64,000 nt of DNA from Pelargonium tetragonum. Taxonomy: Eukaryota; Streptophyta; Magnoliopsida; Geraniales; Geraniaceae. The notes beneath the pieces were generated by a model. The model was not told the origin of the DNA and searched no databases. It was given only the letters and a program-made list of their open reading frames with translations. The stretch lies in the NCBI GenBank assembly GCA_036897445.1, contig JAYMTL010000038.1, positions 1 through 64,000 of the forward strand, read 5' to 3'. Position 1 is the first letter of the stretch, and every line of letters starts with the position of its first letter. This document shows positions 23,301 through 35,246 of the stretch, piece by piece. The position numbers were made by a program, and so were the translations under genes.

Positions 23301-26037
23301 TTCCGGAGCTACTTCACAGACTAGAAAATCTTCCTTTGAAATATCTAAGAGTAGGGCCTTATACTAGAACTTCTCTCAAAACAGAAACTTAGATGCCTAC
23401 ATTATTATAGTATAGTTAGCATATCTTATACAGTAAAGTCTTTTTTTTAAGGCATATTCCTCTTAATTCTCTGTTGTTACTAATCCAATCCGGAAAAGAA
23501 AGAGTAAGCCTTAGACTTCACTTATAACTTATAGGTGGAGAAGAGGCTCGAGAGGTTTGATGTGGTACCGTAGGGAGGTGTTAACCTGATAGTGTATTGA
23601 TAGTACATGCTTACCTTATAACCACTTCTATTTTCCAAAAGACTTTATCTCGTCAAACCTATTTCATTCTCCTGCCCTACCCAAACTTAGGCTACTCTCC
23701 CACTGTAAGAGTGCCCTTTTTAACGGCCTAAAAAAACACTTCTAAACTTTAGGGACCCCTACACATCACATAAGTGGAGAACCAAAGAGTTCATTTTAGG
23801 TTTAGGAAATAAGAGTACATCAAACAAGCTTCAGCTTATCCTTCCTTTTATAGAGACACGTATATAAGGTAAAGGGTTCCCGCTATAAAAGCAAGCTTAA
23901 CACGCCCCCTTGAAGATGTAATGCTTGGAAAAAGGAATTGCAATTTAAAAAGAAACGGACTTAATTAAAAATCCCTGGTATTCCCTGCTTTTTATTTATA
24001 AGGTCAAAGGACCCTTTAGGCTCGAGGTTTGACTTTAGAGGTTTTAACGAAGGCTGGGTACCTTAGAAAATCGACAGACATTTTCCGAGTTAGATACTTT
24101 TAGTAACCATATGCAGGGCATCTAACAAAGGACTACCGGGATCCTATAGCCCCGGGTTTTCAGCCTTATAAGTTTTTTGGAGTCTATAGCGGTCAGAAGT
24201 ATACTATGTTGATGATAGGACTATTCGTCCTCATATAATATTATAAAGAGATTCCGTGTAGAAGAGTCGGGGTTTTTTTACTAATAACTAATACAAGTAC
24301 AGTGCTTTTTGTTCCAGGTATGGTTTAGTAAAGGGCTTCCCCTAGTATGTATAGAGAGTGAGATCTTTCCGTAGGTTAGGATTTAAGAGCGGGGTCTTTA
24401 AAGGATATAGGTGTGGCCCAGGTTAGGAAGGTTAGGTAAGGTCCCAAGAAAAAGAGATTCTAAAAGTTTTTTTAGTTTTATTATTCGAAATTAGGGAACA
24501 CTTGCGTTGGTTTATAAAGATTAGGAGTGGTCAAATACGTCTCAGTAGCACAATTTCCAAAAAATTGAATTGCTTTCTAGTTCCTTTTTAGAAATGAAAA
24601 TCCGCTCTTAAGATCCGAAGTCTCCCCTAGGGGCTCCTTTTAAAATGTTTTCTCTCCAAGTTTACCTTACCAGTTATTAGTCTAACTCCCTTTACAATTA
24701 TCTTTGAGTAGTTTAAGAGATATAAAACTCAGAGCATTGACTTGGGTCTGATCCCTTCGTTGAGGCAAGAGAAGCTTATTCAATATCAATAATATACGCT
24801 ATCCTTTTTAGGTCTTTTTTTCTAAATGAGCTAAATGAGTCATAATTATTGAAAAGCTTTTTTATAGGCCTCTTTCTCTACGAATGGATCACTTCCTATT
24901 CCTATAGAGAATGTATCTGAATTCGAGGATTTCTAATATCTAAGAGGATAAGGTAGAAACCCTATTGAGTCTAGTTTCACTTATTGAAAAGTTTTTAGGC
25001 ATAAGTACAAGGAAAAACCCTTAATTCATTTTTTGTTATTACAAGTATCCACTAAAAAAAAAGAGACCTTAGCCGAAGGACGAAGAAAGTTTAAGCCGAA
25101 ATAGAATAGATTTTGGGTTATACCCCTGCGGGCTCCCTCGGAATGCTTTTCTTTTCAATTTCTAGAATAAACTAGACTTTAATTAAGCAAATAGTTAGTT
25201 TCAATAAAGGATAACAACAAAGAATATTACAGCAATACACAAAGAAATTTAAGGCGATTTAAATTAAAACGCAAGTTAGTGTACCTCGTAAAAATCAAAC
25301 TTTTAACTTGATTGGTTTGGGTACATTGTGAATATAGATACTAGACTAACTAAGAAAAATCTCTCTTATTAAAAATTCTTAAAAGCCGAAAATCTGATTT
25401 ACTAAAGCATTGCAGCATTAGTGGATCTCTTAATAGATTTAAGAAGGCATGATGACCGATACGCGGTTTTCTCAGAAGTTACCTTGCCCCTTCATAAGTT
25501 ATAAAAGAAAGGGTTTATTCAATACAAACAGAAACTAATTCCTCTTTCTTTTTCTTTGCTCGAGTTGTTTAAAAAGGAACCTTTTTTATGAGGTTAAGTT
25601 CACAACTGTATACATACGGGAGCTCCTTCAAGTTACCCTATAGGGTGCGCTTACCTTTTTTATATCAAGAATCCGCAGTTCCGTTCGCTGTGTAGAGTAA
25701 GACTAGCATAGAAAACTCCTTACACACTAAGAAAATCTAAAGATGTTTTTTATAAAAATTATCTTTTCTTTTTTTAGATTCCACATATATTTTGAATTTA
25801 CATAACTCTTGCGGAATACCTAAAGGATATCATACTCCGTCAATTGCTGCTTGTCAATAATTAAGTAATCATGCCGCTCTAAATTCTTTGAACTCTTTTT
25901 TTTAACATGGGATTTCTTTCCGAAATTTCTTATCTTGTATCAGTAGTTATTAAAAATCTTCCTAGCTACACCTGCTAAACTCTAAAGCTAAAGAAGTATA
26001 GGTACTGAAATCGAAAGCTTCCTTTAATTTCAGTTCA
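20396..26037. other. Gene-free AT-rich stretch
   Basis: I see no gene. CATAGGTTCGAAATC occurs on the minus strand at about 22041-22055 and looks like a lone proline-type T arm, but its stem is broken. Around 22930-23520 the plus strand is pyrimidine-rich. Confidence 0.5.
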
Positions 26038-26106
26038 GGGTGTATAAGAGTTGGTAGAGCACCTTTGATATCGTCATGCAAAGGTTCGAATCCCTTCCCT
26101 ATTCCA
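26038..26106 (+). pseudogene. Chimeric tRNA-like relic: trnK-like 5' half, trnQ-like 3' half
   Basis: The 5' part GGGTGTATAAGAGTTGG, then TAGAGCA, matches the acceptor and D arm of plant mitochondrial trnK (GGGTGTATAGCTCAGTTGG, TAGAGCA) with a small loss in the D stem. The 3' part CATGCAAAGGTTCGAATCC matches the T-arm region of organelle trnQ (GGCATGCAAAGGTTCGAATCC). The middle CCTTTGATATCGTCATG gives no normal seven-base anticodon loop. The acceptor ends do not pair well (GGGTGTA against CCCTATT). I read it as a dead recombinant tRNA gene. Confidence 0.5.
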
Positions 26107-29037
26107 ATTTTCTCCCAATTTCATTTAGATGAAGGAAAGCAAGAGTCAAAAAGCTGTCAATTATTCTAATTCCAAATTGTGGCAGAAAGAAACCCGCCAT
26201 AAAAAATCTAAGGGAATTGCCTTGATATTTACCCTGTAGTAAAAGTAAATAAAACGCTCGTGAAAATAAACTAGTTTGATTTTTCTTGAATTTGGGCTAA
26301 CAAGAGCTGTAGTATTCAAAACTCTTACGCAAGAAGTTTTTTCAATTCTTTTCCATATCTTTGAAATGCGATAGAGTCCTCGAAGTAGGGCGAAAGCTGC
26401 GCTTGCTATTGCGGGTGATACTAAACGGTTTTATTTAGAATTCCAAAATCATACCAAAGTATTTAAAGTTCGAGGGTTAGTATTAGCAGCCTTGGGAATG
26501 TAACTCATTCTCGAGTATTTTGGGTTACTACCCGGGTTCTTACTGAGCTTTTTTTTAACACTAAGTGATGCTAAATTACCAAGGTCTAAAGCAGAGTTTT
26601 ATAAAATTTTTAATCTACTACTATATCTACATTCCGTATGACTCATAAATACAAAAGTCTTCTATTAATAAGTAATTTTAGAAGGGCGCAGCATACAACG
26701 TATATATACAAGAGCCCCTCTTTTCTGGACCCAAGTCCTAATTAGATTGAAACGGATCCTTTTTCTTTAAAATGCTAAGCCTTTTTCGATCCCAGATTAC
26801 TTGACGACCTTTAACCTTGCACTACACACAGAATGAATACTCAGTCATTTAAAACGTTAAGATAACTTTGAATTTAATAGAGCAAACTAATAATACAAAA
26901 ATCAAGGGTACTTTAACTAGTAAATAGATTTTTGAATGTGGGTCTTTCCTATATAGGAGATATTTAGGATAAAAGAGTCGACAGACAGAAGGAATTTTAA
27001 TGCTTTTCGTCAACAAAATCAAAGCGCTTAAGTTTAAATAAGTTTCATGAAATGGAATTTCTTTTTTAGAGTTGAGTTTCTAAAGCTAATCTATCTAATA
27101 GAGTAAGCTTGTTAAAAAAAGACATTTGTTGAAGAGAAACTGCACCGTTGAAACCCCGTAAATCTCGGTGTTAAAGATTCAGTTTACTAGCTCTGGCTAA
27201 CCGCCTCCACATAGAGGATAAAGGAAACCCCTCAAGTAAACAAAAGGGTTTTTAGTTTAATTGGTTAAAACTGTTTTATCCTATAACGATCTAAAGAAAA
27301 AAGGAGGAAATTCCTACTTTCACTATAAAGTTAAGAAACTACGCAGCAAGTCCCTAGTGTACCCGTGTTTTTAGCCTCGCAATAAACAAGCTATATTTGG
27401 GATTCCACTGCCTTTTTCGCGTCTCTCTAATTGTACCAAAGTAGTGCGCTTAAGTAAAACTGGGTCTGAGTTTGGTAGTTTCTTTTATTTAGGTTAATCT
27501 TATCTTCTTTTCTCAAATTAAAAAACCCCTTGTTTTGTTCGATAAAGGTCTTTCCAAGTGGGTTCCTTTCTCTATTTTTAATGAGGCTTAATAATTCTTT
27601 ATCTAACCTTTTTATCATAATCATAATATGACTACAAAATTAAAAATTCCTTAATGAGTCATTTTGCCCGTAATTTAGGATTTCGGTTAAAAAGTTCTAA
27701 TCCTTACTTTTGGATTATTAAAACTCCATATCTTACGGTTAGCTAACAAACTCTTTTTTTAACTTATTAAAACTAGACTTTAGCTAAAATAAAACGAACC
27801 CCCCAACCCAAAAGCGCCCCATCGAATTCCAATAATATAGCCTTAGCGCTCGCTTTTATTAGTTAAAATTTAATAATTTACTTGAGGGCCCCTATATATA
27901 TGTATTATATAATTTGATACCTGGTGCTTTTATGTGTTATTCTTGTTTATGCGCGGTTTCTCAGAAAAGAAGTACTTTTCTATTTATATTATATAAAAGG
28001 ATTCCCGAGAGGGGTTCTTCCTTTATATTATAAAGAAAGGTACACTAAACTATAGACTCGCAAATTTCCCTTGACTTTAGGAATTCTTACTGTAACTCTG
28101 TTAATATTCATATTCACAAAAGACAATAATAAAGCTAAACATTTTTGCTAATATAATTCCTTACTAGTCTTTGTTTAGTCATAAAAAGGTAAAGAAACAC
28201 AAATAGAAACTATATCCTAGATATCGGAAGTCCACAGTCAAGATCAAATTCCAGTCCTATAAGAGAACTCTCTAAGACAAGTTTATATAATCAATCCGAT
28301 AGACACCCTGTGCACTTTTAAAACTATATTTGCAGTTTTATGTTGTTGAAGAGAAAGAATACCTCAACCATAGGGATATCTTACCGGAATGAAAAGGAGA
28401 TACGAGATTGCAAAGATTATATCAATCCATGCTAAATATTCTAGTTCTAAGACTTTCTTAAAAAAAAGGAGGCTTTAACTATAAAGAACTCTAAAAGGAT
28501 CGCTACAAAGAAGCATTCGCTATGAAGTTTTGTGCTTTGGTTACTAGAAAATCCAATGCAATTAAGATTCCAGGTTCTCCTTTACAAAACTCGTAGGGAT
28601 TGAAAACTTTTACTCTATGGGAGCACTAAGGGTCGGAACCCGGTACTACTCACTAAACTAATTAGATTTTCTTATGTCTTAGCTGTTAACGGGTCAGTCT
28701 TTCTGTCAGAGATACGCGTTTGCCTTGTCTTTCTTACCACCAGGTACGGTGGACCCCTTATAAAAAAGAATTCATATTGAGCACTCTTGGTATACCCTAT
28801 AAAAGATGTTCTGAAATGCTGGAGGAGATCTCGCCTGTTCAGTTCTTGAATTACAAATAGATAGATTCTGCTAAAGATTACTAAGACTTAATTATTCTAA
28901 AAGGCCACCCCTCTTACTGTGTCCTTTGCTGCCGAGTAGGGATTCCCTACTTACATTACAAAGGTTAAGTGTATAGTTTTCAATTTGTTTAGCAACGCGG
29001 AGCTTTCCTCATTTTTCTTTCTTTGTCTTTTTAGTAT
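26107..29037. other. Gene-free AT-rich stretch
   Basis: I see no gene. A minus-strand frame at 27427-27624 gives a lysine- and glutamate-rich 65-residue product without recognisable motifs. Composition is among the most AT-rich in the window around 27.6-28.3 kb. Confidence 0.55.
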
Positions 29038-29100
29038 AGTGGGCAGCTTCGTTCAAGTGGTAACACACCTTTGATAAGGTTAGAGCTTTTTATTCCAACG
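29038..29100 (+). pseudogene. Possible trnI-like 5' relic
   Basis: GTGGGCAGCTTCGTTCAAG, then TGGTAACACACCTTTGATAA, resembles the acceptor, D arm and GAT anticodon region of isoleucine tRNA (GGGCTATTAGCTCAGTGG, CCCCTGATAA). The D stem and anticodon stem are incompletely paired, and no T arm follows at the right distance. Weak call. Confidence 0.22.
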
Positions 29101-30432
29101 CAAAGAAATTTGAAAAAGAATCTTATTCTTAATACCCTGGAAACCTTTTTTCTGAAAATTGCAAAGTTATCGATCTGATCGGTTCCTTTTATACTTGTTT
29201 TCTTTACTAGATCCAAGAATTTGCTTCTATCCAGGACAAGAAAGATTTTTGTTTCGCCTGAAGACACCCATAAACATAAGGGAAGCTAGTTTAGCAGCTT
29301 AAGTGGTTTGGGACTTACTAAATCTTTTGTCTACACATACTCAAGAGTTCCTATTTCATTTACTTCTACTTATCTTTCTTTTTTGAAGCTTTTAGTCACT
29401 TAGCTAAACTGAGGGGATAGTCCTCTTTTCTTTATTAATGTTTGTTTTGTAAAGAATGAACGTAAAAAAGATCCTTTTTACCAATTGCAATAGACTTTGA
29501 GAATCTTTTTTAAATACTAGAACCCTCCCTCATTGAGTAGCTAGTCAAGATTCTGGAGTTTATAATCTTAGGTTTCTAGATCTTCGTCCAAACTTCTTTT
29601 ACCTGGAGAGTCACGGATCTAACACACTATGAACGAGAACTCTTTCCGCTATTCCAGATCCTTTCATTAATAACAGAGAGAGAGTTCATTTGTTTGCTTT
29701 AGAGCTCCACTTTTTAGTAAATCTAATTTGACTTGAATCTTTTCTTAACTCTTCAACATCTACTACTGTGAAAAGGTGAACCCGGGTTTTGTATCTATTT
29801 CCCTGGTAAATGCGAGGTGTGTATACCCAAAAAAGATCCTTCTTTTAGAAAGCAATCTTAAACCATTCAGGTAATCTTAAGAAATTGATTTGATCCTATT
29901 TACTTGTCGAGTAAGTCCGTGAAACAGGGGGCTCTCTTTATCTTTATGGTATACCTCGTGCCAGAGTCCATTTTGTTATGTAGTAGTGCAAGACTCCAGA
30001 GTAAGGAAAGCTTTAGTGTTAAACCCCTTGTGATATAAAATAGAAGAAGTTTGCCAAAGCCCTAAAATGACAGCCTTGTTCAAGCTATTGTCAAAGTTGG
30101 GCTTACGTCTAGTAGTTACCGATTCCAGATTTTTTAGACTTCTATAAGACAAAGTCTTTTAAGATAAGAACCTTCTTCGGGAGCCCCCTTACTAAATGAA
30201 ATTCCAATTAGATCCTAAAATCTTAAATGAAAAAGCTTTTTTAAATCAATTCTTAAATAAATGGAACGGGACGGGTTTGTCCAGAATAAAAGAAAAAGAG
30301 ATTTTCTACTTAAAAGAATCCAAAGTCTTTTCAGAGGTTTCTGCTGGTTGTTGTAAGGTTCTTTTGATTCTTTCTCTATTTATATGTAAGTAGATGACAA
30401 AGCTTTCTTTAAGTCCAAATACTGAAACGTAA
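29101..30432. other. Gene-free AT-rich stretch
   Basis: I see no gene. A 65-codon plus-strand frame at 30196-30393 ends about 40 bases before the trnW sequence; its product is unrecognised and of chance length. Confidence 0.55.
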
Positions 30433-30505
30433 GCACTTTTAGTTCAGCTCCGTAGAACGTAGGTCTCCAAAACCTGATGCCGTGGGTTCGAATCCTACAG
30501 GCCAA
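30433..30505 (+). tRNA. trnW: tRNA-Trp (CCA), plastid-like, with unpaired acceptor stem
   Basis: Read as a cloverleaf of 73 bases. The D stem GTTC/GAAC is perfect. The anticodon arm TAGGT-CTCCAAA-ACCTG carries anticodon CCA. The T arm GTGGG-TTCGAAT-CCTAC has one G-T pair. From the D arm to the T arm it closely follows plastid-type trnW (TTAGTTCAGTTCGGTAGAAC, GGTCTCCAAAACC), the form carried by seed-plant mitochondria. The acceptor stem is the problem: GCACTTT faces AGGCCAA, where the first four positions cannot pair. Either the gene is dead or its ends have been rearranged, for example by a breakpoint just after CCTACAG. This is the best-supported gene-like feature here. Confidence 0.6.
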
Positions 30506-33500
30506 TAAAAAACTAAAGAGCCTTTTCCTTATAAAAAAGAGCGTACCGGGGAAAATTCTAATTTAGGAAACAAACTTTTTTGGGTACTTAATTAAAGAGT
30601 CCCGCTCAATAGCATTCTTACGCTTCTCTACGACAAGTTCTTTTTTATTAACCACTCAATTCTACAAAAGAAGAAAAGCTTATAGACTTTGAAAATGAAA
30701 GAACTCCTCTCTTTTTCTCTACCCTATATCTGAATCTGAGGAACCCCCTTGTGAGTGAGACTCGTTTAGCCTTGCTAAGTTTTTGTATCCTTTAAAAAGG
30801 GTCTTTCTGTTCTTTTAAGAGTAAGCCTAGAGCCCCACATAGTATAGTAGTATAGTATTCGCAAGGAGCTTCTTTATCAGAAAGTCATTCAGAATAAGGT
30901 GTATTTCAGTGACAGTCGCGAAGCATAGGTATTTTAGGCAAAAGTTTCCCAGATTCGATTTGAACTCCTTGGAGAACCCGCAACCGCTCGTGGATTCTGT
31001 TGATTCTTTTTGTTAATAAGGTAGAATATTAAAGCTTATACTCAATCTATTTGGAGTTACCATAATCGTACAACACTTTCAAATTTGGATTGATTCAGTC
31101 CCTTTTATAGTTTTGACATTCCTACTTCGTGAGTTTTTCTTGGGAAATTCTAGTTAACAAGTAAAGAGTTTTTATTCTTAAGATATGTTTAAAGGAGGAT
31201 TCGAGCTTCTACAGGTGAGTTGAATACCCTTTTTTTGTACTAAGACTGACTAAAGAAAAAGATTAGCCAAAGTAAAAAAAAGCATATGTCTATGATGATA
31301 GAGTACTAACGTAATACGGGCATTCAGAGGTCCTGGCTGAAAAGCCTTTACCTATAATCAACTGTTATGAAATATTAGAGCTTCTTCTCATAAAAAACCT
31401 TAAGAAGCTTTTCTAATCTTAAAACAGGAAGATCTTTGTAAAAAAAAAATCACACACAAGAGTTACGTTGTAATCAAGAAAGATAAGTCATTTTACTCCG
31501 TGTATAGCAATTTTAAGGTTAGTATTTATACTAAATCCTTTTATCAAAGCCCCAGGGTCTCTAGGGTATCTCAGAACCCGGAGACGTCATCTTAGTATTA
31601 GTCAGAATTTAATGCACCCATCCGGGATTGTTTTATTAGTATCTTTTCTTTAGCTTATTATATATAGGTTAAGAATAGCAGCGAAAGTCTCGTTATGGTA
31701 TTATTCCATTCCTATTTGGATGAAAAATGAGAGTTTAGTTAACATTTCTAATATAAGTATGCCGCGGGTTTGAAGCGGGATTAGGGTCAAGCTGTAATTA
31801 AAGGGGATCTAATCTTTAACAAGCATTTCTTACTAAAATTCAGATGGAAACTCTAATGTAGTACTCTATACAATACAGACCTTCTTTTCTATTCTATTTT
31901 GTATTCTAATCTAAGTAGTTTTTTAGAAAAAACAGGTATTACAAAAGCAAAGGTCAAACTCTTAATAAAAAGGAGCTGTGAATCTATCTATTTTGAGCCC
32001 TTGTATGGTAAAAAACTGTGGTTATGGGGTTATACCTAGCGGAATGACTCTACTTGAGGCTTGACTTTTCGGCTCTTTATTTAATGGATAACTCTTAACT
32101 CGTAATAAGAGCCTCCTTTAGTTTTTAGATTCCTATAGGGAGGGGACCTATAAGACCGCAAGCTTTCTATTCATCATTACAATTTGAGTTTAAAAAAGAA
32201 AAACTTAGGGATACTTTCATTCTTAATTTCTACTAAAACCCGGCTAAACTAAAGGAGCCCAACCAAAATGTAAAACCGGGATCCCCCCTTCCTGAGTTTA
32301 GTACTTTTGCCTAGAAACGACGAAACCCTTTGATAGGTAGTATCTTATTAATTACTCAATCGAAGGTAAGATTCTCCCAGTCTTAACAAAAAACATGTGG
32401 TATACACAAAGCTATCTGCCTTTTTTAGGCGGAAGTCGTAAGATAAAGGCGCTTTTTTTGTTAATTAAGTCGCAGATTTGAGGCGCAAAGGATACCCTAC
32501 AAAGTTCCTTTTTGGTTAATACTAATCGAGTTGATTTCAAGACTTTATCCCTTAAATTAAGGTTTTCAAATACTAGTACAACTTCTCGGATTGCTCATAT
32601 TAGAAATTAGAGACATAATGTAACAGGGTTTTATTATCCGTGAAGCCATACTTATGGATAAATAAAAAGACTAAGAATAAGAATTTCCTTTGGATAGCAA
32701 TCGAGTGAAGCAATTTTTAGTGAAAATCTCTGAGATAGTCTTTCGTAAACGAATAAAGAATCCTCTTGTTTAGGTATAACCTTGCTGTTATTGCTAACTG
32801 TAAATAGAAAGTCTAAGCTTAGAGTTATTTAGGTATCCTCGTCCTGTGATCTAAAACAGGGTTTTGGGTTTAATAAAGATAAACTAAAAAGAGTGATGTG
32901 TGGCATAGAAAGGAAAAGTTTTCAGCTTAAAAAATCTTTTACAGCACTCTGCAAATGTTTTCATTAGGGTGTACTAGCTGTTCTCGATGATTAAGGGCTT
33001 ATCAATTGGTTGCTTTTCTTTTATATTCTGTAAGGGGTAAACTAGAAATAGGACTCCTTAGCAGGCTTAGTTTATGCGTACTTTATAAAATAAAAAGGGC
33101 TTTCAATCAAGAGTGAGGGTATCTGAGACTTTTTTTTCGAGCTAAGGATATTAGAAATGTTAAAATTGATTTAGGGAATTTCGCTCTATAAACTGCGGCG
33201 CTTCCCTGTTGAATTCTTATAGCGAGCGGGGCCTTTTGCTTAGTTAAGGGATTACATCCAAAATTACAAAAGATATTTATATATATAAGGTAATTAATTA
33301 TCTCTTTAGTAAGATATGAATAACTAAAACCCACATGAAAAGTACACACTTTAGATCCCTTTTTCCTCTTTATTCATTAAAAACAAGCTTAGCTATGCCT
33401 TTCACTAAGCACTAAGAAAGAATTTGACTATAACAAGGGGAAAGGGTAGGAGTCCCCCGTTCCTTTTCTATTAAATATTTACATCACCTAATATGAATAT

Positions 33501-35174
33501 TAACGGATAACTGAGTTCCGATAAATCTAGTATAAGTCATTAATCAAACACGCTGCAGCCCTCTTTCCGCATTCTCATTGTTAAAAAAACTATCTAATAG
33601 AATAACTCAAGAAATTCTCATTGAAACTCCATTTAAGAAGTTAAGCTTTTTTATACTTTATTTGGTCTGTAGCATAACACTCTTGAAATAAGATACAAGT
33701 ATAGGAACAAACTTTCTTACAAATAACAAAGAAAAGTAACTTCATTAAGTTTATTTAGCGGGTATAAGTCAACCCTTTTTAGTTCGTTGTTTTTTGGTAC
33801 TTATATCCAAATATCCAAGGTTCTTCTTTTTTATATTTAATTTACCCGTATTTTAAAACTCAATTTGATAAACAAGTTTAAATACTCATGATAGGAAATT
33901 CCGAACCCTTAACTCTTACTAGAGGTCGAAAACTCCTCTAGAAAAAATTATATATATAATTACCCCTAGAACGCTTAACTCTTTTTCAAAAAAAACAACT
34001 CAAACACCAGCCTGGAAACCAAGAAGTACTAAAAACTCATAACAACTCTTCCGGGAAAGGTTTCAAATTACTTAGAGATAAAGTAAGGTATGCACTATAA
34101 TAAATAGCCACAAGTCTACTTTTTATACTAAATTTAGATGAGGAGGACATTTAATTGAGAAAAATCTTCCTGGTAAAAAACTCTCTGTCAACGGGATACC
34201 CAGTACTTGAGTTCTTCCAAGGGACTGCTACTCTTTTGTTGATACCTTATCATACCTAACGAGGCTGTCTCTTCTATATCTTTTATTTAGAGAATAGAAT
34301 AACTTTCACTAACAAAAGACACGCAATTCTCTGTCACGAAGCTTGAATTTCTGACTGCAAAGATAAATAGGAATTTGATAACAACTAGGATTGTTCCATC
34401 CGTCCTATGTTGTAAAATATATAATGCTACTTCTCAAGCCCCATACTCATTTTGGAACCTTAGTAACCCGCACTTTTTACATTGAATTCTATCGTGGGGT
34501 TGATACATATCCCACCACTTAAGTTAGAGCTTTTCGAAAACTTTACTGTTACTCCTTGAGGAGTCGTTCGAGTAAGTCTTATCTTTCCTATGTTTGTTTA
34601 AATTAATAGAGGATTCTAGGGGATTCCCAAAAGAATATTCATTTATTTAGTATTAGTAGAATAAACGGGGGACTACTATCGTAGGAACACAAAGTTTCTC
34701 AAAAAGTACTAAAGAGGCTCGTCACTTAAAAAAAAGCGCCTTCGATCTACTCTTTCATTTCAGGCCATTAACCCTGCCCTTTTAAAAATTAGGTATCAAA
34801 AAGAGGAACTTCTTGACTCTGATTCTACGCGAGCCCTTTGGTAGCTTGAGATTTGACTTACTTCGTTCAAACTTCTAAGGTCTTGGTAAAACTTATGCCA
34901 CTATTGTCTGTCAAAATCATTTTCACTATTCTAATCTCCACGACCAAGCTTCATAATTACGCTTGTTGTGTAAAACTGATTATACCCATAAGGAGACTCT
35001 AGTTAGAATTTGTAATGGCATCGAACTTCTACTAGGATTAAAAAGGAGGTCTTTATCCCGTAAAAGTATAAAGCCTAAAAAGGCTACCTATTATGCTCGA
35101 TCCTTGTGGTTTCCTTAAACTTTACGCATCTCCTTTTGCAATCTAACCAGTCTTTACTCTTTTTTCTGATTACG
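30506..35174. other. Gene-free AT-rich stretch
   Basis: I see no gene. A minus-strand frame at 33107-33349 (80 codons) has no recognisable motif. A short TA run lies at about 33278-33285. Confidence 0.55.
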
Positions 35175-35246
35175 TGTTCTATTTAGTGTTAGAGCAAGCC
35201 AACAAGTTATAAAACGCCATGGGTTCAAGTCCTATTCTTAATTTGT
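35175..35246 (+). pseudogene. tRNA-like relic, identity unassigned
   Basis: A D-arm-like block ATTTAGTGTTAGAGC (35190-35204) and a T-arm-like block CATGGGTTCAAGTCC (35218-35232) lie close together with a degenerate middle (AAGCCAACAAGTTATAAAACGC). The D and T words resemble plant organelle glycine or methionine tRNAs, but neither the anticodon arm nor the acceptor stem folds. Confidence 0.3.
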
